Of a stretch of 64,000 nucleotides of DNA, positions 30,338 through 40,933 are shown piece by piece (position 1 is the first letter of the stretch; each line of letters opens with the position of its first letter). The DNA comes from Mesostigma viride. Its lineage: Eukaryota > Streptophyta > Mesostigmatophyceae > Mesostigmatales > Mesostigmataceae. The stretch lies in contig RPFO01000175.1 of assembly GCA_009746045.1 (NCBI GenBank), forward strand, positions 1,536,898 through 1,600,897. Reading direction: 5' to 3'. The position numbers and the translations under genes are program-made. The notes beneath the pieces are model-generated. The model had not been told where the DNA came from, made no database searches, and saw nothing but the letters and a program-made list of their open reading frames with translations.

Positions 30338-30543
30338 AGGTGGCACCCCAAAACCCTTAAAAATTGACATATGGTAATATCACTTGAAATCCATTTGCAC
30401 AACCCTAAGTTATGATTGGGGGCACTAAATAACATCTCTAGTGAGTTGTCCATGCACTTGTTGGGGGTACTACCCCCATATATACGCCAATAATGCGCTA
30501 TAAATAGCAAAAGACGCTAATTAGGGCTGGGTATGCCCCAGCC

Positions 30544-32336
30544 AATCGGTGTTCTCTGAACGTAGTTTCTTTATAACAGATGAGAATGAACGCCGCTATG
30601 TGAGTGGTACTACGGGACGGTGGGCCTTGGGCTGGACCGGTTCCATGAGTTAGAATTAGTTGGCCAGTTTTGTATGGCCATTTCTAGTTCGTTAAGTTAA
30701 GTAGCAATTAAGTTACTGTTGCTGACGGCTCATGAGGCGAGCCCGGGCTACGCCGCCCTAAAGTGCCAATTGCACGATGTTCTAGGTCTCTTTTTCTTGT
30801 AATCGGATGTATGGGGTATGGGTATGGCGGATTACAAGAAATTTAATGCTGCCCTAATCGCGTCAGCCTTTTGGCTGGCGGTGGCCGATTAGAGATGGCG
30901 CGTGACTGACATAGCTTGAACAGTCACGTGACTGTGAAAAAGAAATTAATTACCCTCGTCGGTTTTCTCCCCGCAGCTGGGTTCTTGGCCGACGAGAGAC
31001 TATAAAATACTTCGCGTTTGCCTGCGCGTGGCACCTGTACGGAACTCTGAAACCATGAGTAAGATTTCCGTGCCACGCTGCAGTGCCTACCGCTTTGCTG
31101 CGGAATGTCGCAGCAGGGTTGCAGTTCCTGACTACTGACTGCCGAAGGAAGGGTGGTCGGGTTACTTTCAGTGGGCATTGTGATGGACGACAAGTCTGTC
31201 GGCCCTCGCGTAAGTAGAAAAATATTTACCAGCATCCGCTCTTATGGGTGCGTGAGGTCTCGGGAATGTGGTGGGGACGAATTCCGGAATTATGCAATAT
31301 TTCGATTCAGACCGAGACTTAAGGGGCCAGTTTAACAGACGGACCTGGGCCGGGCAGGACCAAATATTTTGGCCGGCCCAGTTGCGCTTGCGCTTTATCG
31401 GCCGCTGGGGTGTGTGATGAGAGCCTGCTCATCAACTAAAACCTGAAATATGGAAAGTTACTCCCCCAGGTGACAACGTTGACAGTAATCGAGATATGGT
31501 GGCATCGGGTGACGTCCTACAAGTTGTCGTCACGTTAGGGCGGCACTGGCCTTTGAGGGAGGTCCGTGGTCGTTAAACGAGGCGTCTTCTTCCTTGTCTT
31601 TGCGTGCACATTCAACACCCTCTTTTACTGGCCGAGGGTGGAAGGCTGGGGGGGCCCTGCGAAGGGTTATCGTGCATGAGGCTCGCTACAGCCGCCGGCG
31701 ATTGTAATGGTCGTGACCGTTGCGGCAGGGCAGCCTCGAGAGCCACTGAGCGAAAGTGGTTGGCGGAGCTTTGGAGATAAAGCACCAGGAAAGGGGGGTT
31801 GGGTAACGAGAACTACAATCAATCATGAAATGGGTGCAGCGTGGCAGGCTCACTCATGGGTTCTGTAATTGCCCACTTATTGTTTTAATCAAATGTTGGT
31901 GGATTGGTAATAGTGGGAATAGAATCGGTGTTCTCTGAACGTAGTTTCTTTATAACAGATGAGAATGAACGCCGCTATGTGAGTGGTACTACGGGACGGT
32001 GGGCCTTGGGCTGGACCGGTTCCATGAGTTAGAATTAGTTGGCCAGTTTTGTATGGCCATTTCTAGTTCGTTAAGTTAAGTAGCAATTAAGTTACTGTTG
32101 CTGACGGCTCATGAGGCGAGCCCGGGCTACGCCGCCCTAAAGTGCCAATTGCACGATGTTCTAGGTCTCTTTTTCTTGTCCCGCCCTCCCTCCCTCTTCT
32201 TGTGTTTGTTTCTAGGGTAACGAGAACTACAATCAATCATGAAATGGGTGCAGCGTGGCAGGCTCACTCATGGGTCCTGTAATTGCCCACTTATTGTTTT
32301 AATCAAATGTTGGTGGATTGGTAATAGTGGGAATAG
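30544..32336 (+). mobile_element. Split-direct-repeat element D2 (TOC1/PAT-like, second family)
   Basis: A1 30544-30800, middle 30801-31800, B1 31801-31922, A2 31923-32179, 35-bp linker, B2 32215-32336. A1 and A2 look identical; B1 and B2 differ by one base by eye. Like D1, A begins AATCGGNGTTCTNTGAACG with a palindromic core, and B contains CCACTTATTGTTTTAAT. Outside these short motifs the two families differ. The middle has stacked palindromes (CAGTCACGTGACTG at 30920-30933) and the nested hairpin at 30955-30996. There is no RT, no recombinase and no target duplication. It sits inside E1. Confidence 0.83.
30955..30996 (+). ncRNA. Nested hairpin block in D2 (counterpart of D1 20171-20214)
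   Basis: CTCGTCGG (30955-30962) pairs with CCGACGAG (30989-30996). Inside, CCC pairs with GGG around CAGCTG. An A-rich run and TTAATTACC precede it, as ATGATTACC does in D1. Same position and pairing with different bases suggests selection on structure. Confidence 0.5.
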
Positions 32337-34013
32337 AATGCACACATTTATTTACAAAACTGCCTGCAGCGTTTTTAGTTCCCTGAGTTTGTAGCTTGCT
32401 GAGCTATTTACATCATGAAAAGGGCAAAACCTCGAACAGTTATTAATTTCCCCGCAAAATGACCCCTTTTTTACTGGACATTGGGAATAACTTTTTATAA
32501 ACACGTCAAAAAAATACTTTTTCCTGCAGCGAAAATCCGTCTAACAGGGGGACAACTGTGTTCCAAGTCCCAGGTCATTCCGACAAGTCTAGCTCAAGTT
32601 ATAAGGTTTTGCGTGCTAAATGCTGAACATACGCTAAATGAGGTTTTTCTGTGTATAAGGCCACCTAGACATGATGTTTTCCATCCAAGAAGCCAAAAAA
32701 CATGCCCAACTCGATCACACAACATAAGAAAAGGCTAGGCACCTCATCTGCCCTCCCCTGCCCTCAGCATGGCCAGCCTTGCCAGCGTGGGCATAGCAAC
32801 ACCGTCGCTAGGCATACACGCACCAAGAGAGCATACACTATGCTCAGCCCAAGGTTACCATGTAAATTTATGCCAAGAACTCAGCAAGTATATGTGTAAA
32901 AACCTTAGAAAGAATGCCCAAGCAATAGAGGCAACTGCAGCCAGCAAACTTGGCAGCCAATCATACATGCTGTCTGCCAAGCATTCACATCCTATCCAGC
33001 TTGCCTTGCTGCACACATAGCAGGGAAGTCTCTATGGTTATAGCTCAAGGAAAGCAATGGAAACACCTATCTAATGCAATGCCACTCATGCAGTATGGCC
33101 AGCAAAAGAACCACTCTCACCTTCCTTTCCAACATGGCAATTTGCTAAGAAGCTGATGCCAGCTTGTTAGCCTCTAGGCACATGCCGGATGTCGTTACTA
33201 AAACAGGCGTGTCAGATCCGGCACATAACAAAGCGTCTGAGCAAGCTCATGTCCAAAGGATGATGGAAAACAAATGTCAACACATTACCAACAACTTGAC
33301 CTCGGCGCCTTAAGCATGCCAGCCACAAACTACACGAAATTGTACGAAATTGCTAGGAATCTGACGATGCAACCGAAAGAAATGGAGCGCTTCCTGCAGG
33401 GAAACTGCCCAAAAAAAGGGCAAAAGGCCGACGTTAATGCACCTGCCTGCGTGGAAATGTTTCATGCATAAACTGGCACGCAAGCTCGAACAATAAAAGA
33501 CATCATCCATTGATCAGGCGAACAACGAAGGTGCGCCTTCCGTGAATACGTCGAAGGCGACATGCGCAGGCCTGCGTAGGTTCTTACCTTGAATGCTGGA
33601 AATGTAAAAGAAACCGGGAAGCTTCGGCACAAACTCGACAACACCATTAAGTTAGCCTCATAATCGCTCTTTAGAGCCTACGTTGCCTCACAATCGCTGC
33701 CGTAAACCTGCATCAAATTTCATGATCCGCAAGAGAAATTATATCCTGGACCCCCGCGCCAGTAGCCGTTCGAGAAATTAGCGATATTGCAAACCGTAAA
33801 CTTTCCGCCATGAAATGAGGTCATCGACTAATCTTCTGCGAAATTCATGCATTTTTTCTAGCTTTTTAGATGCCATATCGATTAATATTGCCTGAAGGCA
33901 AGCCGCCATGGCCACCTCCGCGAGGGTTGAGCGGTCCGGGCACACATTATACACCGTACGGACGGTACCGCGAATTTTTTGGCGCGGAAAATATTCGGCG
34001 CGCCACGTCCCCT

Positions 34014-34523
34014 TGATTTCGCCCTGCACGGTCGTAAAAGACTGTGCTAGGTGCTGCAGTTGCCCGGTAATATCGGACGCGGGGGCTGGCCCGGCGATGG
34101 CTGTCGCCGGCAGCTCGACAAGCGCAGGGCAGCAGGAAATAAGACAGGCAAGCTGACGCTGGTCCGCCTCCCAATCACGCCACTCATCCTCAGGAGCTTC
34201 CATAATCTTGCCTGTGGAAGGGTGGCGAATCGGGGCGTCGTTGTCTCTGCGGAGCTTCAGCACGCTGGTTACGGCGGCGTCGTTGTAGGCGAGTAAGGTA
34301 GCGATGTTGGCCAGGCTCAAACGCTGTTCGGGAATGTAGAATGCTGAGGGAATGGCTTCCGGCAAGGAGGTTTCAGTATCTATCGGAGTTGCTTCCGAAG
34401 TCTTGGGCCGCTTTTGAGCGGCGTTCTCGGCGGCGACATGGCTGTCGTTGGCGATTTTGTTGCAGCAAGCTGGGCATCAGTAGACTCGGCGACAGAAGCT
34501 GAAGGTGATGCGGGGGCCTCCAT
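34014..34523 (-). pseudogene. LINE ORF1, N-terminal part
   Basis: ATG 34523 (MEAPASPSASVAES) opens a frame that stops at 34380. The continuation is one frame over (RPKTSEATPIDTETSLPEA at about 34362-34420; IPSAFYIPEQRLSLANIATL). It runs to the E1 border at 34013 (QSFTTVQGEI). There is no known domain in this part; Ala-, Pro- and Ser-rich starts are common in ORF1 proteins. The open frame past 34013 to 33778 reads E1 sequence and is not part of the original protein. Assignment to ORF1 rests on position and strand. Confidence 0.55.
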
Positions 34524-34806
34524 ATCAACGTTTATCACTCCTAGACGATGGCAGGGGGCGCAGGTACACGGCTCACGTGCGTGGTGCCGCCATAACGTGC
34601 AGAAAAATAGCGATATCTGCTGGGCAGGCCGCTGGCAATAACTTGCGAAATCCTGGGCGATGGCTGCCAAAAATTAAATCAGCGTGTTCGTCATCAAAAA
34701 GCGAGTCTGTTGCAATTTACCCGACCAAATTTCATGCCCGGAGTCAAAAGTTATGAGCATTCTCGGCATCCATAGCTCCGGTATATCTGGGATATGTGCT
34801 ACAGAT

Positions 34807-34856
34807 ACTCTTGCATCGACGTCAACTCTTGCATCGACGTCAACTCTTGCATTTCC
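34807..34856 (+). repeat. 18-bp direct repeat, about 2.6 copies
   Basis: ACTCTTGCATCGACGTCA occurs twice in tandem (34807-34842), followed by a partial third copy. It lies between the LINE 5' end and the foldback MITE. Confidence 0.85.
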
Positions 34857-34985
34857 GTTGATCCACCGTAATACCACTGAATTTGGCCAAATCAGGTGGA
34901 ATTCAGTGGTATTGGGTGGTAGACCCCCAAATGGGTCTACCACCCAATACAGGCATTCACGCCTTAAGTTGGGTTCACGCCTTAA

Positions 34986-36896
34986 GGGGACTCGCACGTC
35001 CAAAAGCCTGAAAAACTGACATTAATGAATATCAGTTCCAATGCACTCGGGAACCATCTAGTGATGATTGAGTACCATAAATATGATGTTTGGACATTCA
35101 CGCCACCACTTGTTGGGGGTACTACCCCCAACCACGCACCGGTGGCGAGCTAAAAATAGAAAAAGACGCTATTTATGAGATATTTTGCCCAAGACAAACC
35201 ACTTATCCAAATGACCTGCCCATACATTTCTGCAAAGTTCCCCCACTTTTTTAAAAGCTGGGCTATTTACATGGCCAAAATGGTCACATTTGTTTGAGTT
35301 ATTAATTTTCCCGCAAAATGGGTACTTTTTTGAGCAAAAAAAAAAATCAAATCATTAACACATCAGATTGGGTCATCGACCATACATTTTATATTCCACT
35401 GAGTGGGGGAAAACACAACCCCAAAGTTTGAGCTCATTCTGACAAGCGTAGCTCAAGTTATTGATTTTCCTGTGATGCCACCTGGGTAGACGCTAAAAGA
35501 GAATTGAGCTATTGCTGAGCCAAAATGACATCTGTTTTGCTACCCTAGACACCCAAAAACATGCCCACTTTGATCACGGAGTGTGAGGAGGATGTCCGGA
35601 GCGTCATACTAGGCCCCACCCCTCCATCGGCACAGCCAGCCTTGTGAGTCTACCCTTAACAACAAGGCTGGTAGGACGACACGCCTGAGCAGCATATGTC
35701 ATGCCTATCTCAGGCTAATAATGTGTGATTTTGTGCCAACAACCAAGTTGTTCCACCCAACAACACATTAAAAACTCTCTTCCAAAATGCCCAACAAGCC
35801 GGACATGTGGAGGACCACACACGCAGTATATAAAGAGAAAATAAGCTGACTTTTTATCCAGCCAACTTGTGGCTAGCTGCTCTGGTTAGCATGACAATGG
35901 CTATCATTTACTCAGTGGGAAAGGTGAAGAGACCATTGGAACAACCTACCTGAAGCATGTGCCACCAAAGCATTGTGTCCCGCAAAATGCACACTGCCTC
36001 CTTTCTAACAAGCACGAGCCACTTTCTTTAGGAGACAGGTGCCAGCTCGTCAGTGTCTGGGGAAAATGATGCCGCTGCTTAGGAAGACCGCGTGAATTTC
36101 CTTGAACACAACTGTCTATTAAGCAAAAGAAATTTCAGAGAAGCATGGAAATGAAAGCATTACACCTTCCCGACAGGTTGTGGGCCACGCGCTGCAGCAA
36201 GCCAGCCACGTCACAGACGAACTTGCTAAAAAACATCCAGGAATCCAGCGATGCAGCGCCAGGACCCGCAACTTCATGGCTGCATCTGGCCGGAAAGAAG
36301 GCAAAAAGCTTACGCTCAACGAGCTAAGAAAGCAGGAAAGCGCTATCTTAGGACGTTTAATACAAGAACGTACCATAACGGGCATTTATTCGTGCCCAGG
36401 CGCACAAGAAAGGCCACCCTTTCATGGAGAGGTCGGGCGCGCATCGCGCAGGCCTAATGTTATCTTACCGCAAAATGACGGGAAAGGTAAAGATAGCAGC
36501 GGGAGTTTTTACGGCTTTAGAAACATCATTAAACTAGCTTCCATTAGGACCATCAAAACTGGCAACAATCGACAATCACACCTGCAGGCATCCATTATAC
36601 TTTATTCATCCCGACAGAAATTCAGGCCGGACCCCCCCTGCCGATGGTAAAGAAAAAGAGCCCGCGACATTATAGATCGCAACTATCCCACCATAAATTA
36701 GAATCAGTAACTAATTTTCTCCAAGAATCGAGCATTTTTTCTGCTTTCCGCGTGCCAGATTTGTCACGTTTCGTCTACAAGCAGTCGCCATGGCCACTTT
36801 CGCAAGGGGTGCGCGCACCGTGCACCCACTTTTCACGGTACGGAGGGTACCGCGGAATTTTTTTGGCGCGGAAAATATTCGCCGCGCCGAGTCCCC
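34986..36896 (+). mobile_element. E2: TTAA-flanked non-coding element
   Basis: It is flanked by TTAA (34982-34985 and 36897-36900), with ends GGGGACTCG and CGAGTCCCC. Left side: GGGGGTACTACCCCC (about 35115-35129), then AAAAATAGAAAAAGACGCTA. Middle: TTATTAATTTTCCCGC. Right side: CGGAATTTTTTTGGCGCGG before the end. No transposase ORF was found, only short ORFs without domains. TTAA targeting suggests mobilisation by a piggyBac-type enzyme. Confidence 0.75.
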
Positions 36897-36938
36897 TTAA
36901 GTTGGGTCGCAGTTGGCTGCATGGCGAACCCGACTTAA

Positions 36939-39481
36939 GGGGACTCGTCACCAAAACACCAAAAAATCAATAAAAATTCAAAACTCGCCTATGCAAACAG
37001 TGCCCAAAAGTGATTGGGGACACAAAGTAGCATTTATGACGGTTTGTCGTGCACTTACTAGGGGTACTACCCCTGGCATGTGGCTAAAAATAGCACAAGA
37101 CGCTAAACCGTTCTTGCCGCCCAACGGTCAATAGGAGCATCTGTTTGACCTGCCCATACATTCCAAACGAGTTCCCCCTCTCCTCGACCGTTTGAGCTAC
37201 TAACATGGGTCGGCGGGGCAGGTTTGTGAGAGTTATTAATTTTCCCGCCAAAATACGGTCTTTTTTCGCGGGAAAATTAATAACTCTCACAAACCTGACC
37301 CGCTGAACCATGTTAGTAACTCAAACGGTCGAGGAGAGGGGGAACTTGTTTGGAATGTATGGGCAGGTCAATCAGATGCTCCTATTGACCGTGGCGTGGC
37401 AAAAACGGTTTAGCGTCTTGTGCTATTTTTAGCCAAATGCCGGGGGTAATACCCCAAGTAAGTGCACGACAAAATGTCATAAATGCTACTTTGGGTCCCC
37501 AAACCCATTTGGGCATTGTTGGCATAGGTTTAATGTGAGTTTTGAATTTTTATTGATTTTTTGGTGTTTTGGTGACGAGATGGGACATATCTAAAGTGCA
37601 CTTTTCTGGAAAACAGACCTGTGCATGGGATTAAAATCCAGTGATGCTTGGGAACCATATATATGTGAAAAAAAAAAATTCCAGCCACTTGGGGGTGGTA
37701 CTACCCCCTAGCATGACCCAGTTATGAGCTAAAAATAGAAAAAGACGCTATTTTTGGCCGATTTTTCTTAGGAGACTGGGCAAACAAAATGTGACCAAAC
37801 CACATATTTTCCTAAAATCCCACCCTTGCAAATAAATCTGGCTACTCAGGACCACAAAATAAGCACGTTTAGACTATTTGATGGGGTTTAGCCCAAAACA
37901 CGTATTTTTTTGGTCCTAAAAAAATAAATCAAATAGTAGACACATGCAACTGGGTCAGTGATGATATTTATACAAGGCCTAGGGTGGGAATTTCACTCTC
38001 ACAAAGTTTGAGCTCATTCTGAGCACGTTTACTCATGTTGATGGGTGTAAACATGCAAAAAAAAATTGACAGAAAATCCCGGTTATGAGCACAAACAACA
38101 GACCTATTACACCCTAGCCCACCACCAACTGGTCCAAACCAAGTCAAATTAATTCATTTATGATGTTAAAAAGCTTGCCACAAAATCCCAGGTCATTCTG
38201 AGCTAGTTTGCCCTTAGTACATCATGTTATAGCTGCCACCCTGCATGCTTGGTACACCGTGGCATGAGGGACACCATAAGCACATTCCTAAGCTTGCCCC
38301 CTGCAAATTGGGCAGAAGCACGTAAAGTAAATGCTAGATGCTTGAAGAAGACATCCACGGACTCTTACATCATTACGCAAGCAGGCATGACCACTTGCGG
38401 GAATCACCTCATAGCTAATACCCAGTCATGATGCTAAAGGATAAAAGGGCCATCCTTTAATATTGTCATAATAAGCACCTGATCCTTATCATCTAGGAAG
38501 CCCCAGCCATTTTTAATGGAAGCAAAACATTTAGGAAGGAGATAACTATATCACACATGCTCACCTTCCCTACAACTTCACACCTTGTTTTCCAGCAGGC
38601 TGAAGAGCCAAGACAAGCGTTTATGAGCTCGCCAGCTCCTTGCAACGTTGATGCCGCTCCCAGGTGGCTAGGGTCCTTGACTACGCAATATACAATGTCA
38701 ACCATATGAAAAACTCCATAAAACAAAGTGTAGCAGAGCCGCAAAACTGCCCGATCGACTCTTGCTAGCTTTAAGAAGCATGGCATACGCAGCATAAGGC
38801 AAAACATTGAAACCTGCGGAAAATCAGATAGCGCAACTGCAACAAGTTGCGAACAAAATAGCAAGAACACCCGGAATCGGCGCCAAAGCTTCATGCCAGG
38901 AACATTTAGAGCGCAAACAGACTGGGCGGTGACATGCGGCAAATGAACGTACCACGGCCGGCTTTATTTCCTACCCAGGCGCGCGAGACAGCCAGCCAGC
39001 CATGGATGGCTTGACCGCGGATCGCGCAGGCCTGAACGATATCATTTCAGAAATGACGGGAAATCATGGCCGCAGATCGAAGCCGCTTAGGATGTTTTCA
39101 CGGTTTCCATTACTAAACGCTTCTTCCTGCATCAATATAACCCACAAATATTAAATTCTACCGTCGCAGGCACGCATTCTACTAAATTAATATATGCGGC
39201 CAGATTTTCGCATTAGATCCCCGTGCAAATCTGGATTAAGAAAGGCACCGACTTTTCAAATTGTGCATATCTGGCTATGAAACATCATACTAGTACATCG
39301 TTTAAAACCACCGGCGTACATTTTTCGCTTGTCGCCAGGCCGATTAGGCAAATTTTTACGAAACGCACGTCGCCATGGCCACCTCCGCACGAGGTGGGCG
39401 CATTGTGCACCACAATTTCACGGTCCGGGGGTACCGGCGCGAATTTTTTGGCGCCAAAAAATTCCGATATGTCCCGTCCCC
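36939..39481. mobile_element. E3: giant hairpin element split by E4
   Basis: It is flanked by TTAA (36935-36938 and 39482-39485). Left arm 36939-37248 and right arm 37268-37579 are inverted repeats of about 310 bp around a 19-bp loop. The last five bases of the right arm (TCCCC) lie after E4 at 39477-39481, restoring GGTGACGAGTCCCC. Each arm carries the E-family near-palindrome, with AGGGG..CCCCT in one and GGGGG..CCCCA in the other, and the AATAGCACAAGACGCTA block. It is non-coding. Confidence 0.75.
37580..39476 (+). mobile_element. E4: E-family element inserted in the end of E3
   Basis: The ends are GGGACATATC (37582-37591) and GATATGTCCC (39466-39475). Inside are GGGGGTGGTACTACCCCC (37684-37701), AAAAATAGAAAAAGACGCTA, and the perfect 24-bp palindrome centred in GAATTTTTTGGC/GCC near the right end (39440-39463). 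It is non-coding, and no clear target duplication is seen. Borders are set by the point where E3's terminal repeat is interrupted. Confidence 0.6.
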
Positions 39482-39777
39482 TTAAGGCTGATGGCTGTAC
39501 TAGTAAAAACCCAACTTAAGGCGTGAAGGGGCTTCTAGCGCGGTGTGGCACTGATTTTTGACTGCCGCGACTTGAGGGTTTTGAGTTTTTTTCCCGCGCC
39601 GGTGGTGTGACAGACAGGGTTTCCGCGCCATCCAACACTAAGCATCTATAAAATTCACTGCAGGTCTTGCCGTCAGTTGGGCGCTGAAATCAGCCATCAT
39701 TGTATTATATACATGGGCAAACGGCTTGCTGTTCAAACGCGTTCGTCACATTAGAACCCATCATAAATGCGACACAA

Positions 39778-40000
39778 TGGCCGACAAAACTGATAAGGCC
39801 AAATGGAACGCACTGTTTTCGGGCAGCCGAGCGGGGCAGCGTACAGCAAAAAACAGAAACGAGACACCACAGGCGAGAAGGTAGGTTGCAAGGGCAAGCT
39901 GTCAAACCAACAACGCTATGACATCATCCAACTCCTGGAAAAGGGCAGGTCTAAGGCATCCGTTGCCTTAATTCTTACGAACTATAGGGGCAACGAATGA
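39778..40000 (+). pseudogene. Pogo/CENP-B-like helix-turn-helix fragment
   Basis: ATG 39778 (MADKTDKAKWNALFSG) opens a frame that stops after 36 codons. A neighbouring frame then reads KLSNQQRYDIIQLLEKG and SKASVALILTNY, the helix-turn-helix pattern at the start of pogo/Tigger and CENP-B-type transposases. A TATA-like CTATAAAATTC lies at about 39648. The catalytic domain is not visible downstream, so this is a decayed transposase N terminus at best. Confidence 0.5.
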
Positions 40001-40930
40001 GCATACCCTACGGATTACATGTTTCGGTTGAGCACCGACAACCGAAGGGGTACCGCCATGCCAGACGTCGGCTCTACCACTACAACAGCAGTTCAATTTG
40101 TGCCCGACTTAAGGCAAGGCGCACATGCGCCTCCTTTTCTTCTTTTATGATGAAAGTAAATTTGAACATTTGGTACCGATAGCCCTCATGGTCCTGTGTG
40201 GCGACATTCTCTGCAACTTTCATGATGCCATTGTCTATGAACGGGCTCAAGGCAGCGGCCCGCCGTTTGGCCACCCGGCCAATATTAAAATTAAATTATA
40301 ACATGCCTCCGTTGGGAGATCATGTAGCACATATTCCTTGATGGATGCCGGTGGAGTGGAGGGAGCCGCGTAATCGAACTAACCTAACTCTAAGCTATCT
40401 AGTCTAGAAAAAGCATGGCCAATATGGCCGTGGTCAACCTTTTGAACGGCTATGGCCTTCTTGTCGTAATGAGGGTTGCTGCGCTCTCTGACATGGCGAC
40501 ATATTTCGCCGGGATCAGCAACGTGGTTGGCATTCACGTGCAAACCGTAGTTCGCCGTTATTAGACCGGTCCTGGTGACAGCCGTGGCCATGGACGGGAT
40601 TACTGTTTGCGTCGATGCCGGCTAGGGAAGACGAGGCTAGAGGGTAAATAGCCATGATTACCGCGCATAGAACGCGCATGCCCAATGCAGCACACGAAGT
40701 TCTGGCTAGCACGGTGGGGTGCTTCACCTGCCCACTGCAGTGCCAGTTTGAGGACTTGCATCCAACTACCGGCAAGTTACGCCGGACCCGAAATACGACC
40801 TTGATGGTGAATTCTTTAGTGCAGTTCGATCGGCCTTGACGAGAGCTATCAAATGACACCGTGAAGTCCTTCAGCAGGGCTGGGGGTCGCAAGTTATGGT
40901 AACTTAACGGCTTAAGTTGTGTTCACGCCT
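40001..40930. other. Decayed body of the pogo-like element
   Basis: No confident gene. Minus-strand short ORFs at 40080-40274 and 40515-40892 show no domain. A SINE-like 3' end (minus strand, hairpin CTCC-CAAC-GGAG at about 40301-40312, AT-rich tail near 40280) lies within. Confidence 0.5.
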
Positions 40931-40933
40931 TAA

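Larger units (their letters stand above)
30338..34013. mobile_element. E1: large non-coding element of the E family, split by D2
   Basis: It interrupts LINE ORF1. The left part (about 30338-30543) and right part (32337-34013) share the E-family plan: near-palindrome GGGGGTACTACCCCC (30462-30476), then AATAGCAAAAGACGCTA, TTATTAATTTCCCCGC (32441-32456), and a right end with CGAATTTTTTGGCGCGG (33971-33987) and ACGTCCCC|TTGA at 34013. E2 ends in the same way at TTAA. The left border is approximate because no matching duplication is visible, so E1 may be old. It encodes no recognisable protein. Confidence 0.6.
25030..34640 (-). mobile_element. LINE (APE-type, two ORFs), broken by several insertions
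   Basis: On the minus strand: ORF1 N-terminal part (34014-34523), E1 insertion, ORF1 C-terminal part (29632-30337), ORF2 start at 29487 with an endonuclease N-terminal half (28806-29487), H insertion, endonuclease C-terminal half and linker (26747-27622), reverse transcriptase (25030-26743), then element A's LTR. The LINE 3' end is therefore beyond element A, outside the window. Frameshifts in ORF1 and in the linker show this copy is old. The 5' end near 34640 is approximate. Confidence 0.85.

Noticed and set aside
33778..34013. C-terminal part of the minus-strand ORF 33778-34365 as a real protein end
   Set aside because: The same sequence forms the non-coding right end of E2 and E4, so the ORF reads from LINE ORF1 into E1.
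34904..34949. A 36-bp perfect hairpin between TA dinucleotides, read as a tiny transposon
   Set aside because: The right flank of the pogo-like element (42692-42709) continues the inverted repeat, so it is the centre of a larger foldback MITE.
36180..36650. Plus-strand ORF of 156 codons in E2 as a transposase
   Set aside because: No motif, not conserved in E1 or E4 at the matching place, and low-complexity composition.
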